Assembly: GCA_937965785.1 (NCBI GenBank) | Contig: CALCKT010000005.1 | Span: 1 to 55,142, forward strand | Origin: an uncultured Propionibacteriaceae bacterium | Lineage (GTDB): Bacteria > Actinomycetota > Actinomycetes > Propionibacteriales > Propionibacteriaceae | DNA length: 55,142 nucleotides | Direction of reading: 5' to 3' | In this document: positions 35,201 through 42,632 of the stretch, one piece after another | Position numbering within the stretch: position 1 is the first letter of the stretch | Layout: each line of letters starts with the position of its first letter | Notes under the pieces: model-generated | Told to the model about the DNA's origin: nothing | What the model saw: the letters and a program-made list of their open reading frames with translations, nothing else | Database searches by the model: none | Translations under genes and position numbers: made by a program

Positions 35201-35397
35201 CCAAGCTGGTTGCGCCGACCTGCGAGCCCCGCGAACCGGTCGAGTCGAAACCACGACGAGGACAACCAGCAACTGGCGGCCGGAGCTGCCAACCGAAGGA
35301 CCACTCCTTGACCGAGACCCGACACAACCGGCACCGCCCCCACCAAGCTGGCTGAGCCGACCTGCGAGCCCCGCGAGCCGGTCGAGTCGAAACCACA
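35201..35397. repeat. two copies of a diverged dispersed repeat
   Basis: The units at about 35201-35255 and 35343-35397 share AAGCTGG, then CCGACCTGCGAGCCCCGCGA, then CCGGTCGAGTCGAAACCAC, 142 bp apart. They are a variant of the repeat at 21444-21540, keeping the GAGTCGAAACC end. The region 35113-35489 contains no gene that I can support. Confidence 0.7.
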
Positions 35398-35489
35398 GCA
35401 AGGACGCCCAACAACCGATGGCCGGGGCCACCAACCGGAGAGCTGCTCCCTGGTTGAAACCCGGTGCAACCGGCACCGGACGAGGCGGT

Positions 35490-36206
35490 TCACGCATCCA
35501 GGAGGAGCGCCCGGAGCCGGTTCCGGGTGGTCTCGGGAAGCCCGATCGCATCCAGATGGGCCGGGACCCCTGACGCGAACCGCTCGACCAGGGACCACGT
35601 CCTGTGAATCCACGCCTTCACCTGCTCATCGCTCCACGCGGTCTGCCGATCGTGGGTCGGGGCGTGACTGGTGACCCCCGCCATGGCCCGCATGGACTGC
35701 GCGTAGTCGTCGGCGACGACACCGGGCGCGACCCCCGCGTTGGCGAGCAGGATGGCGGTCACCATGCCGGTGCGGTCACGCCCTGCGCTGCAGTGCACGA
35801 GGATCCCGGGTTCTGCTGCCGCCAGCGTCGTCAGGGCGGCGGCCACCAGGCCGGGGAGGATTCGCAGGTTGTGGGGCCAGTATTCGGGGGAATCAAGGAT
35901 CGGGAAACAGGTTTCCCGGAACTCCGTGTTGTCGTGGTCCTCGGTGGGTGCGCAGCGAATCACCACGTCCCGCAGGACATCCTCACCCACCCGGGGATCG
36001 CCGTCACGCCTGCCCTGCTCCTCGGGGCAGCGCAGGTCCACCACGGTCCGCAGCCCCCAGCCGCGGGCGGCCCGCCAGCCCTGCTCCGGAATCAGCTCGC
36101 GGCGAGGTCCCCGCGCCACCCTTCCGTGTCGCGTGACGCCCCAGCGACCGGCCAGCCCGCCGAGGTCACGAATGTTGGGCACCCCGCCCCAGTCGAGTTC
36201 CCGCAC
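35490..36206 (-). CDS. tyrosine/dual-specificity protein phosphatase
   Basis: 238 residues of the IphP/MptpB-like group. 'VPNIRDLGGLAGRWGVTRHGRVARG' is the N-terminal motif of this group, 'GLRTVVDLRCPEE' follows, and 'ILVHCSAGRDRTGMV' is the P-loop with C139 nucleophile and R145. The HCxAGKDRT-like loop is typical of bacterial phosphatases that also accept phosphoinositides. Cytoplasmic, with no signal peptide. No kinase is adjacent, so the target is unknown. Confidence 0.92.
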   Translation of the reverse strand: MRELDWGGVPNIRDLGGLAGRWGVTRHGRVARGPRRELIPEQGWRAARGWGLRTVVDLRCPEEQGRRDGDPRVGEDVLRDVVIRCAPTEDHDNTEFRETCFPILDSPEYWPHNLRILPGLVAAALTTLAAAEPGILVHCSAGRDRTGMVTAILLANAGVAPGVVADDYAQSMRAMAGVTSHAPTHDRQTAWSDEQVKAWIHRTWSLVERFASGVPAHLDAIGLPETTRNRLRALLLDA

Positions 36207-36280
36207 CCGGGCAGTCTACGTCCGGTGGGCGGAACGACCCCGAACCGCAGGATGATTGACGGAGCAGGCAGGAGAACGCA

Positions 36281-36484
36281 ATGACCTTGATCGAGGTCCC
36301 GTGTCCCATCTGCGGTGCCACCACGAAAACCCTGCCACGCTACCCGCGCAGGGTGTGTGGCACCTGCGCCGCGAAGGCCTCCGACGAGTCGGGGCGAGCC
36401 CTGGAGTTCTTCTTTTTGCTGGCCTTACCCCTTGTTTGCTGGCCTTGTTCACGTTTGCTGGCCTCACAGCACAGGCAAACGTGA
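36281..36484 (+). pseudogene. zinc-ribbon protein gene truncated by a hairpin element
   Basis: The N-terminus MTLIEVPCPICGATTKTLPRYPRRVCGTCAAKASDESGRALEFF, behind AGGAGA, looks like a genuine small zinc-ribbon protein (CPIC and CGTC pairs). After residue 44 the frame enters the hairpin repeat and reads FLLALPLVCWPCSRLLAS to a stop inside the repeat arm. The expected continuation of the gene is absent, so it was cut when the repeat arrived. A 67-residue chimeric product could still be made. Confidence 0.6.
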
Positions 36485-36518
36485 ACAAGGCCAGCAAACC
36501 GCGAATAGGGCCAGCAAA
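36415..36518. repeat. hairpin element copy 1 (nested inverted repeats)
   Basis: The inner arms 36434-36458 and 36475-36499 are perfect 25-bp complements around a 16-nt loop (TGGCCTCACAGCACAG). The outer arms 36415-36424 and 36509-36518 are perfect 10-bp complements (TTTGCTGGCC / GGCCAGCAAA). It lies 28 bp past the stop of ATPase copy A and may end its transcript. A second copy in the same orientation lies 1,523 bp to the right, on the other side of the gene. Confidence 0.9.
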
Positions 36519-36546
36519 CCGGCGCCGCTTGTGTGGACCGAAAACC

Positions 36547-37770
36547 TCAGGCACCCAGGAGGGCCAAGGGAACCACGGCCACCCCGTCGGGGCGCCTGTA
36601 GGCGTGTTCACCGGTGTTGAGCAGCACCAGGTCAGCCACCTGGTCTCCCAGTTTTTCCTTCAGCCACAGGAGATGCCGCACGTCTCTGTCCGAAGCCGCC
36701 CGATTCAGCTTGATCTCGAAGGCCACGATCCGCCCGTCCTCGCCCTCAACGATCAGGTCCACCTCCTGCTCGCCGCGTTTGGTGCGCAGGTGGAACACGT
36801 CGCCCCCCGACACCTGAGCGGCGCCTCGAACGGTGAGCATCGCCAGATTCTCGAAGAGTCCTCCGACCAACGATCCGCGCGACCCGAGCCACCGTCCCTG
36901 CCCCTTGGCCAGTATTTCCGGGGTTGCGCGGAGGAGGACGGCAGCGAGCGCGGGATCAGCCAGGTGATGTTTGGGTGCCTGCACCAGGTTGCGGAGCGAG
37001 GTTCCGAGGGGACGCCACGCGGGCACGGGGTCCAGGAGCCACAGGGAGGTCAGCCAGTCACGGTAGCGGCTGACAGTCGCTTTGGTGGGTGGATCGGCAT
37101 CACCCGGGGTGGCCGCGGTCCTGATGGTCTCCCAGGTTGCCGTCGTACCCACGGCCGAGGCATAGGCGCTCAACCACCCCATCAGGGAGGCAGGGCGACG
37201 AATCGAGACGCCGCGTTCGTCGGGGAGCTCGCGTTCGAAGATCCGGGTCGTGTAACTGCGCAGCTGCGCCGTCCGCACGCGAGGAGGAAGCCCGCGCAGC
37301 CCCGGGAAACCCGACGCGAGAATCTCCTCCAGGTAGTCACTCACTCCCATCGGGCTCGTTCCCGACACCTCTGCTACCCCTCGGAGCAGGGCGGCCATGC
37401 CGACCGACGGTTCGACCCGATCACGTTCACAAAGCGCCATGGGCCGTATTCGCAGGGAAAGGATACGTCCGGCTCCACTGTGGATCGGGGCGTCCAGACA
37501 TGGCGATGCGCTACCGGCCAGCAGGAAGCTCCCGGGGTCGGCGCCGTCGTCCACGGCCCTGCGCACCGCATCCCAAACCGCGGGGACCCGCTGCCATTCG
37601 TCGATGAGCAGCGGCTTGGGAAGCCGGGTAACCAGTTCCGGATCCGCCCTGGCCATTCGCCAGTGCTGTTCAAGATCCAGGCGCAGCTCGTCGACGACCC
37701 GACGGGAGGCGGTTGACGTCTTCCCCACCCCCTTGGGACCGTCCAACGTGACCGCGGCGACGTGCGGCAT
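36547..37770 (-). CDS. DUF4143-type AAA ATPase, copy A
   Basis: 407 residues. Walker A is GPKGVGKTST (K17), 'LLIDEWQRVPAVWDAVRR' holds the Walker B aspartate, and 'SFLLAGSASP' follows. A winged-helix-like segment ('TWETIRTAATPGDADPPTKATVSRYRDWLTSLWLLDPVPAW') precedes the C-terminal nuclease-like fold ('HLRTKRGEQEVDLIVEGEDGRIVAFEIKL', the E-VD-L/E-K pattern). Copy B at 52473-53744 is a full-length paralogue. Compared with it, this copy lacks about 15 N-terminal residues; coding potential continues upstream of the ATG without a standard start. Function of the family is unknown. Flanked on both sides by hairpin elements. Confidence 0.85.
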   Translation of the reverse strand: MPHVAAVTLDGPKGVGKTSTASRRVVDELRLDLEQHWRMARADPELVTRLPKPLLIDEWQRVPAVWDAVRRAVDDGADPGSFLLAGSASPCLDAPIHSGAGRILSLRIRPMALCERDRVEPSVGMAALLRGVAEVSGTSPMGVSDYLEEILASGFPGLRGLPPRVRTAQLRSYTTRIFERELPDERGVSIRRPASLMGWLSAYASAVGTTATWETIRTAATPGDADPPTKATVSRYRDWLTSLWLLDPVPAWRPLGTSLRNLVQAPKHHLADPALAAVLLRATPEILAKGQGRWLGSRGSLVGGLFENLAMLTVRGAAQVSGGDVFHLRTKRGEQEVDLIVEGEDGRIVAFEIKLNRAASDRDVRHLLWLKEKLGDQVADLVLLNTGEHAYRRPDGVAVVPLALLGA

Positions 37771-37812
37771 GAAGGCGTCCAGCTCCTGATCAACCAGCCT
37801 CGCAAGCAGTCA

Positions 37813-37849
37813 ACTATCCCTCTGGGAGAAGAACTACTATCCCTCTGGG
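37813..37849 (-). promoter_or_regulatory. tandem motif upstream of ATPase copy A
   Basis: ACTATCCCTCTGGG occurs at 37813-37826 and again at 37836-37849, identical and 23 bp apart start to start, 43 bp before the ATG. Tandem motifs with the same 23-bp spacing precede ATPase copy B and occur in the orphan promoter at 51708-51764, although the motif sequence differs. Probably a paired binding site. Confidence 0.6.
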
Positions 37850-37938
37850 CGCCGCGGTGATGTCAGCCAACCAACCGTTCGGGCAGGTCTACCACACCCA
37901 CTCCTCTTGCTTCACGGTTTGCTGGCCTTGCCGTCCAT

Positions 37939-38041
37939 TCGCTGGCCTTACTCCTTGTTTGCTGGGCTTGTTCATGTTTGCTGGCCTCACAGCGCAGGCA
38001 AACATGAACAAGCCCAGCAAACCGCAAATAGGGCCAGCAAA
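37939..38041. repeat. hairpin element copy 2 (nested inverted repeats)
   Basis: The inner arms 37957-37981 and 37998-38022 are perfect 25-bp complements around the loop TGGCCTCACAGCGCAG, one base different from copy 1. The arms differ from copy 1 at two positions, and both changes are matched on the opposite arm. Outer arms are 37939-37948 and 38032-38041, with one mismatch. An extra TTTGCTGGCC unit lies at 37918-37927. The remaining sequence between 37771 and 38183 holds only the tandem motif and no gene. Confidence 0.9.
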
Positions 38042-38183
38042 CCGGTGATAGGGGCTTCTCGGAGGACCCGATGGGCCAGCGGGCAAACCCACGGACGACA
38101 GGCCGATCCGACACCCCCTCCTCCGAGGTGGCACGTCGCGACGGTCGCGACGACCCACCCCGAGGACCTCAGGGGAAACCACG

Positions 38184-38717
38184 TCAGAAGCCGATACTCC
38201 ATTCCTCGATCTGGCCGCGGGCATAGGCCGCCTGCCCCAGGTGGGTGACCGCGTCGTCGATGATGCTGACCAGCCGCACCCCGCGGGTGACCGGCGGATT
38301 CCACTTGGTGTCGATCACCTCGTCCAGATCGTCGGCGGACAGACCCGAGACGTAGGTCTTGAAAGCCTCGGCGCAGGCCTGGAAGTAGTCGAGCAGCAGG
38401 GCAGGGTCCTCGACGCACAGCGCGGCGATGTCCTCGGCGGTGTCGCCGAAACCGATCGACTTCGGGCCGCGGTCGATTCCGAGGCGCTCACCCCAGCCGT
38501 CGGTGATCCACAGCTGCTCCGAGATCTGCCCGGCACTGGCCAGCCACGCCACCTGAATGTCCATCTGCCGGGCGGCGTGCCACACCAGCCAGGCGATCGA
38601 GTTCGCCCGGCCGCCGGGCATCGCGTGGAGGGTCTCCCTGGAGATCTCCTTGAGCACCGTCCGGGCCGTCTCGACGGGCCGGTTGACCGAATCAATCAGA
38701 ACTGCTTGAGCATCCAT
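38184..38717 (-). CDS. DinB/DUF664-like protein
   Basis: 177 residues from ATG 38717. The helical pattern 'NSIAWLVWHAARQMDIQVAWLAS' (metal-ligand HxxR/Q in the second helix) and 'RLVSIIDDAVTHLGQAAYARGQIEEW' (HxxQ in the fourth) match the DinB four-helix bundle, which includes mycothiol-dependent enzymes of actinobacteria. A thiol-transferase or isomerase role is possible but not shown by the sequence. Nothing else is in the transcription unit. Confidence 0.78.
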   Translation of the reverse strand: MDAQAVLIDSVNRPVETARTVLKEISRETLHAMPGGRANSIAWLVWHAARQMDIQVAWLASAGQISEQLWITDGWGERLGIDRGPKSIGFGDTAEDIAALCVEDPALLLDYFQACAEAFKTYVSGLSADDLDEVIDTKWNPPVTRGVRLVSIIDDAVTHLGQAAYARGQIEEWSIGF

Positions 38718-38793
38718 GAATCGATCCTGCCACCGTCCGGCAAACCGCCTTCCCGGCGCCACGCACCGGACGGCGTAGAGTCCCGGACCCGTG

Positions 38794-39558
38794 TCACGGT
38801 TTCGTGGCGTGAATCCGAAAACGCCGCTGCGTGACCGTGATCCCGGGGCTGGCGGCCAGCTCCGACAGCCGTTCAAGGTGTTCGTCCACGCTGAACCCGG
38901 GCACATCCCACGGCACGTAGCCGAGGTAGATCACCAGGGCCTCGACATCGGTGAACCGCATCTGCCCGCACCACTCGTCAACCTGATCAATCCTCATCCC
39001 GACGGCCTCGAGATCGGCGACGAATCTTTCCGCCGTGACCTCGGGGTAGGCGAAACCGGTCTCGAACCATTCGTGGATCTCCTCCGCATCGCGGCCATCC
39101 ACCTGCTGGGTCAGCAGCCGTCCCCCGGACGCGAGCACCCGGGCGACCTCACCGGCATCGATTCCTTCGTGACGCGACATTACCAAGTCCAGCTCTCCGT
39201 CCCCGAAGGGCATGGCCTGCCCGGTTTCCGCGTCATAAGGCAACACCTCGATGCCTCGCGTCCCCAGGTTTCGCCGCGCCACCGCAAGGTTCGGTTCCCA
39301 CCCCTCCGTCGCGACGACGGTACGGGCCCCTCCCCGGTCATCAGGAAGCGCGTCGACGAGACGGATGAGTCGTTCACCTCCCCCGGTGCCGAGATCGGCG
39401 ATGGCCCGGGCCTCCCGCATCGCATCCAGGCAGTCGGCCTCGAAATCCCACCAGGGATCGTCGGCGATGAGCCTCCCCTCCAGGGCAGAGAAGTCCCAGC
39501 CGGTCATCCTCGCCTCGGCGTGTGCCCGTCGCAGCGACTCCAGGAGGTCGTGTTCCAT
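38794..39558 (-). CDS. class I SAM-dependent methyltransferase
   Basis: 254 residues. 'ARAIADLGTGGGERLIRLVDALP' is motif I of the Rossmann-like methyltransferase fold, 'VVATEGWEPNLAVARRNL' motif II, and 'GDGELDLVMSRHEGIDAGEVARVLASGGRLLTQQV' motifs IV-VI. The substrate cannot be read from the sequence. A Trp-rich start (GWDFSALEGRLIADDPWWDFE) is typical of a common actinobacterial subgroup. Confidence 0.9.
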   Translation of the reverse strand: MEHDLLESLRRAHAEARMTGWDFSALEGRLIADDPWWDFEADCLDAMREARAIADLGTGGGERLIRLVDALPDDRGGARTVVATEGWEPNLAVARRNLGTRGIEVLPYDAETGQAMPFGDGELDLVMSRHEGIDAGEVARVLASGGRLLTQQVDGRDAEEIHEWFETGFAYPEVTAERFVADLEAVGMRIDQVDEWCGQMRFTDVEALVIYLGYVPWDVPGFSVDEHLERLSELAASPGITVTQRRFRIHATKP

Positions 39559-39662
39559 GTTCCTTCTTCCTTCCCGGTTCCGAAGGTTCCCGTTGGGGAC
39601 CCACCAGTCTCACAACTACCCGAAAGCCAAAAACCGGTCTCGTCACCCGCCCACGGTGCCAT

Positions 39663-40586
39663 TCAGCAGATGGCGGGGTCCACCGGCACCCGGTCGAGGT
39701 CCTCCAGGGCGATGACATCGTCGTGGATGCCGTTCGCCTCCCGCAGGTGGTCGTCGGTGGTGGTGTACCGGGTGGAGAAGTGGGTCATGGCCAGACGGCG
39801 GGCCCCGGCTGCTGCTGCGATGCGGGCCGCATCCAGGGCGGTGCAGTGTCCGTGTTCGACCGCCAGCTCCCGCAGGTCGCTGGTGTAGGTGGCCTCCATG
39901 ACCAGCAGGTCGACGTTCTCGGCCAGTTTCTCCGCGGCCGGGCAGGGCCGGGTGTCCATGACGAACGCGAATGACCTCCCCCGTCGCGGACGCGACACCT
40001 CCTCCAGCCGGGTGATGACACCGTCGATCTCCACCCGGCCCTCGCGGTTCAGCTGCCCGACGGCGGGGCCGCAGATGCCGCGGGCGGCCAGGGCCTCCGG
40101 GTCGAAGCTGACCCCGGGCAGGTCCTCCACCCGGTATCCGATGGCGGGGACGCGGTGGTCGAGGCAGGCCGCCGAGAGGACGAAGTCCTTGGTCCGCAGC
40201 ACCTCACCGGGCTCCGGGCCCGCGTCGACGGGCAGGAACCGGATGTCGGCCTGGTCGTGGTAGATGCTGGCGCGGTGGAGCCTCTCGACGTACTCCTGTC
40301 CCTGGGCCGGGTAGACCACGGTGACCGGGTGGGGCACCTGTTCCAGGGAGATGCGCTGCAACACCCCGGGCAACCCGAGGCAGTGGTCGCCGTGGAGGTG
40401 GGTGAGACAGATGACGTTGATGCTGCGCGCCGAAACCCCGGCCCGGGTCATCTGCCGCTGGGTGCCCTCACCGCAGTCGAACAGGACACCGCTGGCTCCC
40501 CACCGCAGCAGGTAGCCGTTGTGGTTCCGCGTCTTCGTGGGCACCAGACTGGACGTTCCCAGCGCGACGAACTCACGATCGCTCAT
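39663..40586 (-). CDS. rnz: ribonuclease Z
   Basis: 307 residues from the ATG behind GAGGAGGAGA; the open frame upstream is rejected. The metallo-beta-lactamase motif is THLHGDHCLG (H63, H65, D67, H68), with 'GTSSLVPTKTRNHNGYLLRW' at the N-terminus, 'DHRVPAIGYRVED' (the exosite-bearing region of RNase Z) and 'LAMTHFSTRYTT' for the last histidine. It is the endonuclease that trims tRNA 3' ends. It lies upstream of a vWA/TROVE-like gene on the opposite strand. Confidence 0.93.
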   Translation of the reverse strand: MSDREFVALGTSSLVPTKTRNHNGYLLRWGASGVLFDCGEGTQRQMTRAGVSARSINVICLTHLHGDHCLGLPGVLQRISLEQVPHPVTVVYPAQGQEYVERLHRASIYHDQADIRFLPVDAGPEPGEVLRTKDFVLSAACLDHRVPAIGYRVEDLPGVSFDPEALAARGICGPAVGQLNREGRVEIDGVITRLEEVSRPRRGRSFAFVMDTRPCPAAEKLAENVDLLVMEATYTSDLRELAVEHGHCTALDAARIAAAAGARRLAMTHFSTRYTTTDDHLREANGIHDDVIALEDLDRVPVDPAIC

Positions 40587-41240
40587 CTTCTCCTCCTCGT
40601 TCAGCCCCCGGGACCTGTTGCGAAAAGCGCTACCCGAGCGAGGATTCACCGAGCGGGGTGAGGCGGTGACCCGCCATCGTGTTCCTGTACCGGGTCGTAC
40701 CGGCCACGATGCTGGGACGCCGAATCGCCCTATCCGGCGCGCCGCAGCCGGGCATGACTTCCGCAACAGGACCCATACCCTACGGGACCGGCTCGGGTCC
40801 CAGGACCGGGGCTGCCGGCACGACTCACCGCAACCCGCACCCTCGGTGGCTGCTCCCTAGCTGAACGCGTCACCCGGGAAAACCCCACCCGGAACCTCTC
40901 ACCGGCGGGGCGGGTCCGGAATGGCTCCGGTGGCGGACGAGAAAACGACGTGACGGGGATGCAGGATCACGAGTCCGTCCTTCTCGAACATGAGCCGTCT
41001 CGATCGTCCTTGAACTCCTGACCGGGAACGATTGCCGATTCCGCTCCCGGGTTTCTCGGTGTCACGCCCTCCCGTGCGCAGGAACGACGCCCCCACCTGT
41101 CACGACGGTTTCCGCGCCGCTACGATGACCCCCGTGTCCGTGGGACCCGGGTGTGATTTCCGAGCTTCCCTGTACAGGAATTACTTCCACATCACACCGC
41201 TCCTCCCCGGACACCCCCATTCTTGACACCCGGAGATTCG
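40587..41240. other. gap between RNase Z and the vWA gene
   Basis: About 650 bp with no supported gene. A short minus-strand frame near 40899-41000 encodes 'RRLMFEKDGLVILHPRHVVFSSATGAIPD', which has a protein-like look but no start or homologue I know; it may be a relic. I searched by eye for a Y-RNA-like or tRNA-like structure next to the TROVE-like gene and did not find a convincing one. Confidence 0.3.
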
Positions 41241-42632
41241 ATGCTGAGCGCGGACGAGGTCACACGCGAGGACCTGTTGACCTTCCTCAACGCCGCCTTC
41301 GCATCCACCGGGCAGGCCGAGTTCCTCACCGGCGCCGACGAGCAACGCCTGGGGCTCGGTTTCCTCCACGAGTACGTGCGCGGCAACTATCGTCGCCTCT
41401 ACGCCCGGCTGCTGGCGGTCGGGGTGAATCACTTCAATGTCGCGCAGATCATCATCGGACTGCTCAGCAGCGGCCGCGACACCCCCGACGACTTCCGCAG
41501 CGAGGAGAACGCCCTGTTGCACGCGGGGTTGCGTTCCCTGCCCCCGCAGCGGGTCTGGAAACTGATGGCACGGCTGCGCCGGGAGGACATCAACAATCGT
41601 CGTACCCGCGCCCTGATCCGCGACTACATCGCCGAACATCCCGACCTCGCCTTCCACGCGGTGAAGTACCGCCGCAAGATGGCGGGGGCGATGCGTCACG
41701 CGCACCTGCATCCCGGCGGTGAGCTGGCCAATTTCCTGTTCGGCAACCACAAAGCCCCCTTCGACACCCCGATCCTGGAGCGCTACCGGCAGGCACGGTT
41801 CAGCAAAAGTGCGGTCCGCGAGCTGCCGTTCAGCGTCGCCCAGGGCCTGGCCGCCAAGCACGGCATCAGCCCCGACGAGCTGCTGAAGAGCATGGGAAAC
41901 CGCCTCACCGAACGGGAACGGCTCCGCGTCGCCGGGCGCAGCGACACCGTTCAGGTGCGTCCCGAGAAGCTGTCGCTGACCGAGCTGGCCGGCTATGTCC
42001 TGGGAGTCGAAACGCCGCGGGACGAGATCGGCTGGTTGGCGGCCTCCGCTCGGACGGTGCTGGCGCGCAGCGGTCCCCTGCCCCTGACCGGGAGGGTGGC
42101 CGCCGTGCTGGACAACTCGTTCTCCTCCTCGGGTTCCCGCGAGAAACGCCGCCGGCCGCTGGCCGTCGCCTGGGGCGTGGACCAGCTGCTGCGGGCAGGG
42201 CTCACCGACCACGACTACAGGGCTTTCTGGACGCATCCCATCGCCGAAGGAGAGGTACCCCATCCGCGGGGACAGACGAATCTCACGGAGCGGTTGATCG
42301 ACGCCCTCGACTGGGGTGCGACGACGGTGCTGGTGGTCTCCGACGGCGTCGAGAACGACCCTCCCGGGGTTTTCCACGCCGCCCTCGAAGGTGCGTCGCG
42401 GATCGTCCCGGAGCTGTACGTGCTCCACTTCAATCCCGTCTTCGACCCGCAGGAGTTGCAGGTGAGCAGCCTCAGCCCGCTGACCCGCTCCATCGGATTG
42501 CGCAACGCCGAGGATCTGCCGACGGCACTCGGTTTCGCGCGCTACGTCACCGGCCACGGCGACCTGGCGGAGCTGGAGGCCTACCTCGAACGCCGGGTGC
42601 GGGATTTCCTGGAGGGAACAGGACATGCGTGA
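41241..42632 (+). CDS. vWA-domain protein related to TROVE/Ro60
   Basis: 463 residues from ATG 41241 behind CGGAG. The first 270 residues are helical repeats ('LRREDINNRRTRALIRDYIAEHPDLAFHAVKYRRKM', 'ILERYRQARFSKSAVRELPFSVAQGLAAKHG') like the HEAT-type ring of TROVE proteins. From residue 284 comes a von Willebrand A domain with a complete MIDAS: D291-x-S293-x-S295, T346 and D368 (VVSDG). TROVE proteins bind small non-coding RNAs and assist RNA quality control. Its stop overlaps the start of the next gene by eight bases, so the two products probably work together. Confidence 0.75.
   Translation: MLSADEVTREDLLTFLNAAFASTGQAEFLTGADEQRLGLGFLHEYVRGNYRRLYARLLAVGVNHFNVAQIIIGLLSSGRDTPDDFRSEENALLHAGLRSLPPQRVWKLMARLRREDINNRRTRALIRDYIAEHPDLAFHAVKYRRKMAGAMRHAHLHPGGELANFLFGNHKAPFDTPILERYRQARFSKSAVRELPFSVAQGLAAKHGISPDELLKSMGNRLTERERLRVAGRSDTVQVRPEKLSLTELAGYVLGVETPRDEIGWLAASARTVLARSGPLPLTGRVAAVLDNSFSSSGSREKRRRPLAVAWGVDQLLRAGLTDHDYRAFWTHPIAEGEVPHPRGQTNLTERLIDALDWGATTVLVVSDGVENDPPGVFHAALEGASRIVPELYVLHFNPVFDPQELQVSSLSPLTRSIGLRNAEDLPTALGFARYVTGHGDLAELEAYLERRVRDFLEGTGHA

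Noticed and set aside
36409..36530. A conserved peptide read from both hairpin elements ('FAGLTAQANVNKASKP' and 'FAGLTAQANMNKPSKP').
   Set aside because: The similarity follows from the repeat DNA; the frame has no start or ribosome site, and the inverted-repeat constraint explains the conservation.
36434..38022. The two hairpins as part of a CRISPR array.
   Set aside because: There are only two copies, 1.5 kb apart with a gene between, no regular spacers and no cas genes.
40519..40860. A 113-residue plus-strand frame upstream of the vWA gene.
   Set aside because: It begins inside the RNase Z gene on the opposite strand, has no ribosome-binding site and no recognisable domain.
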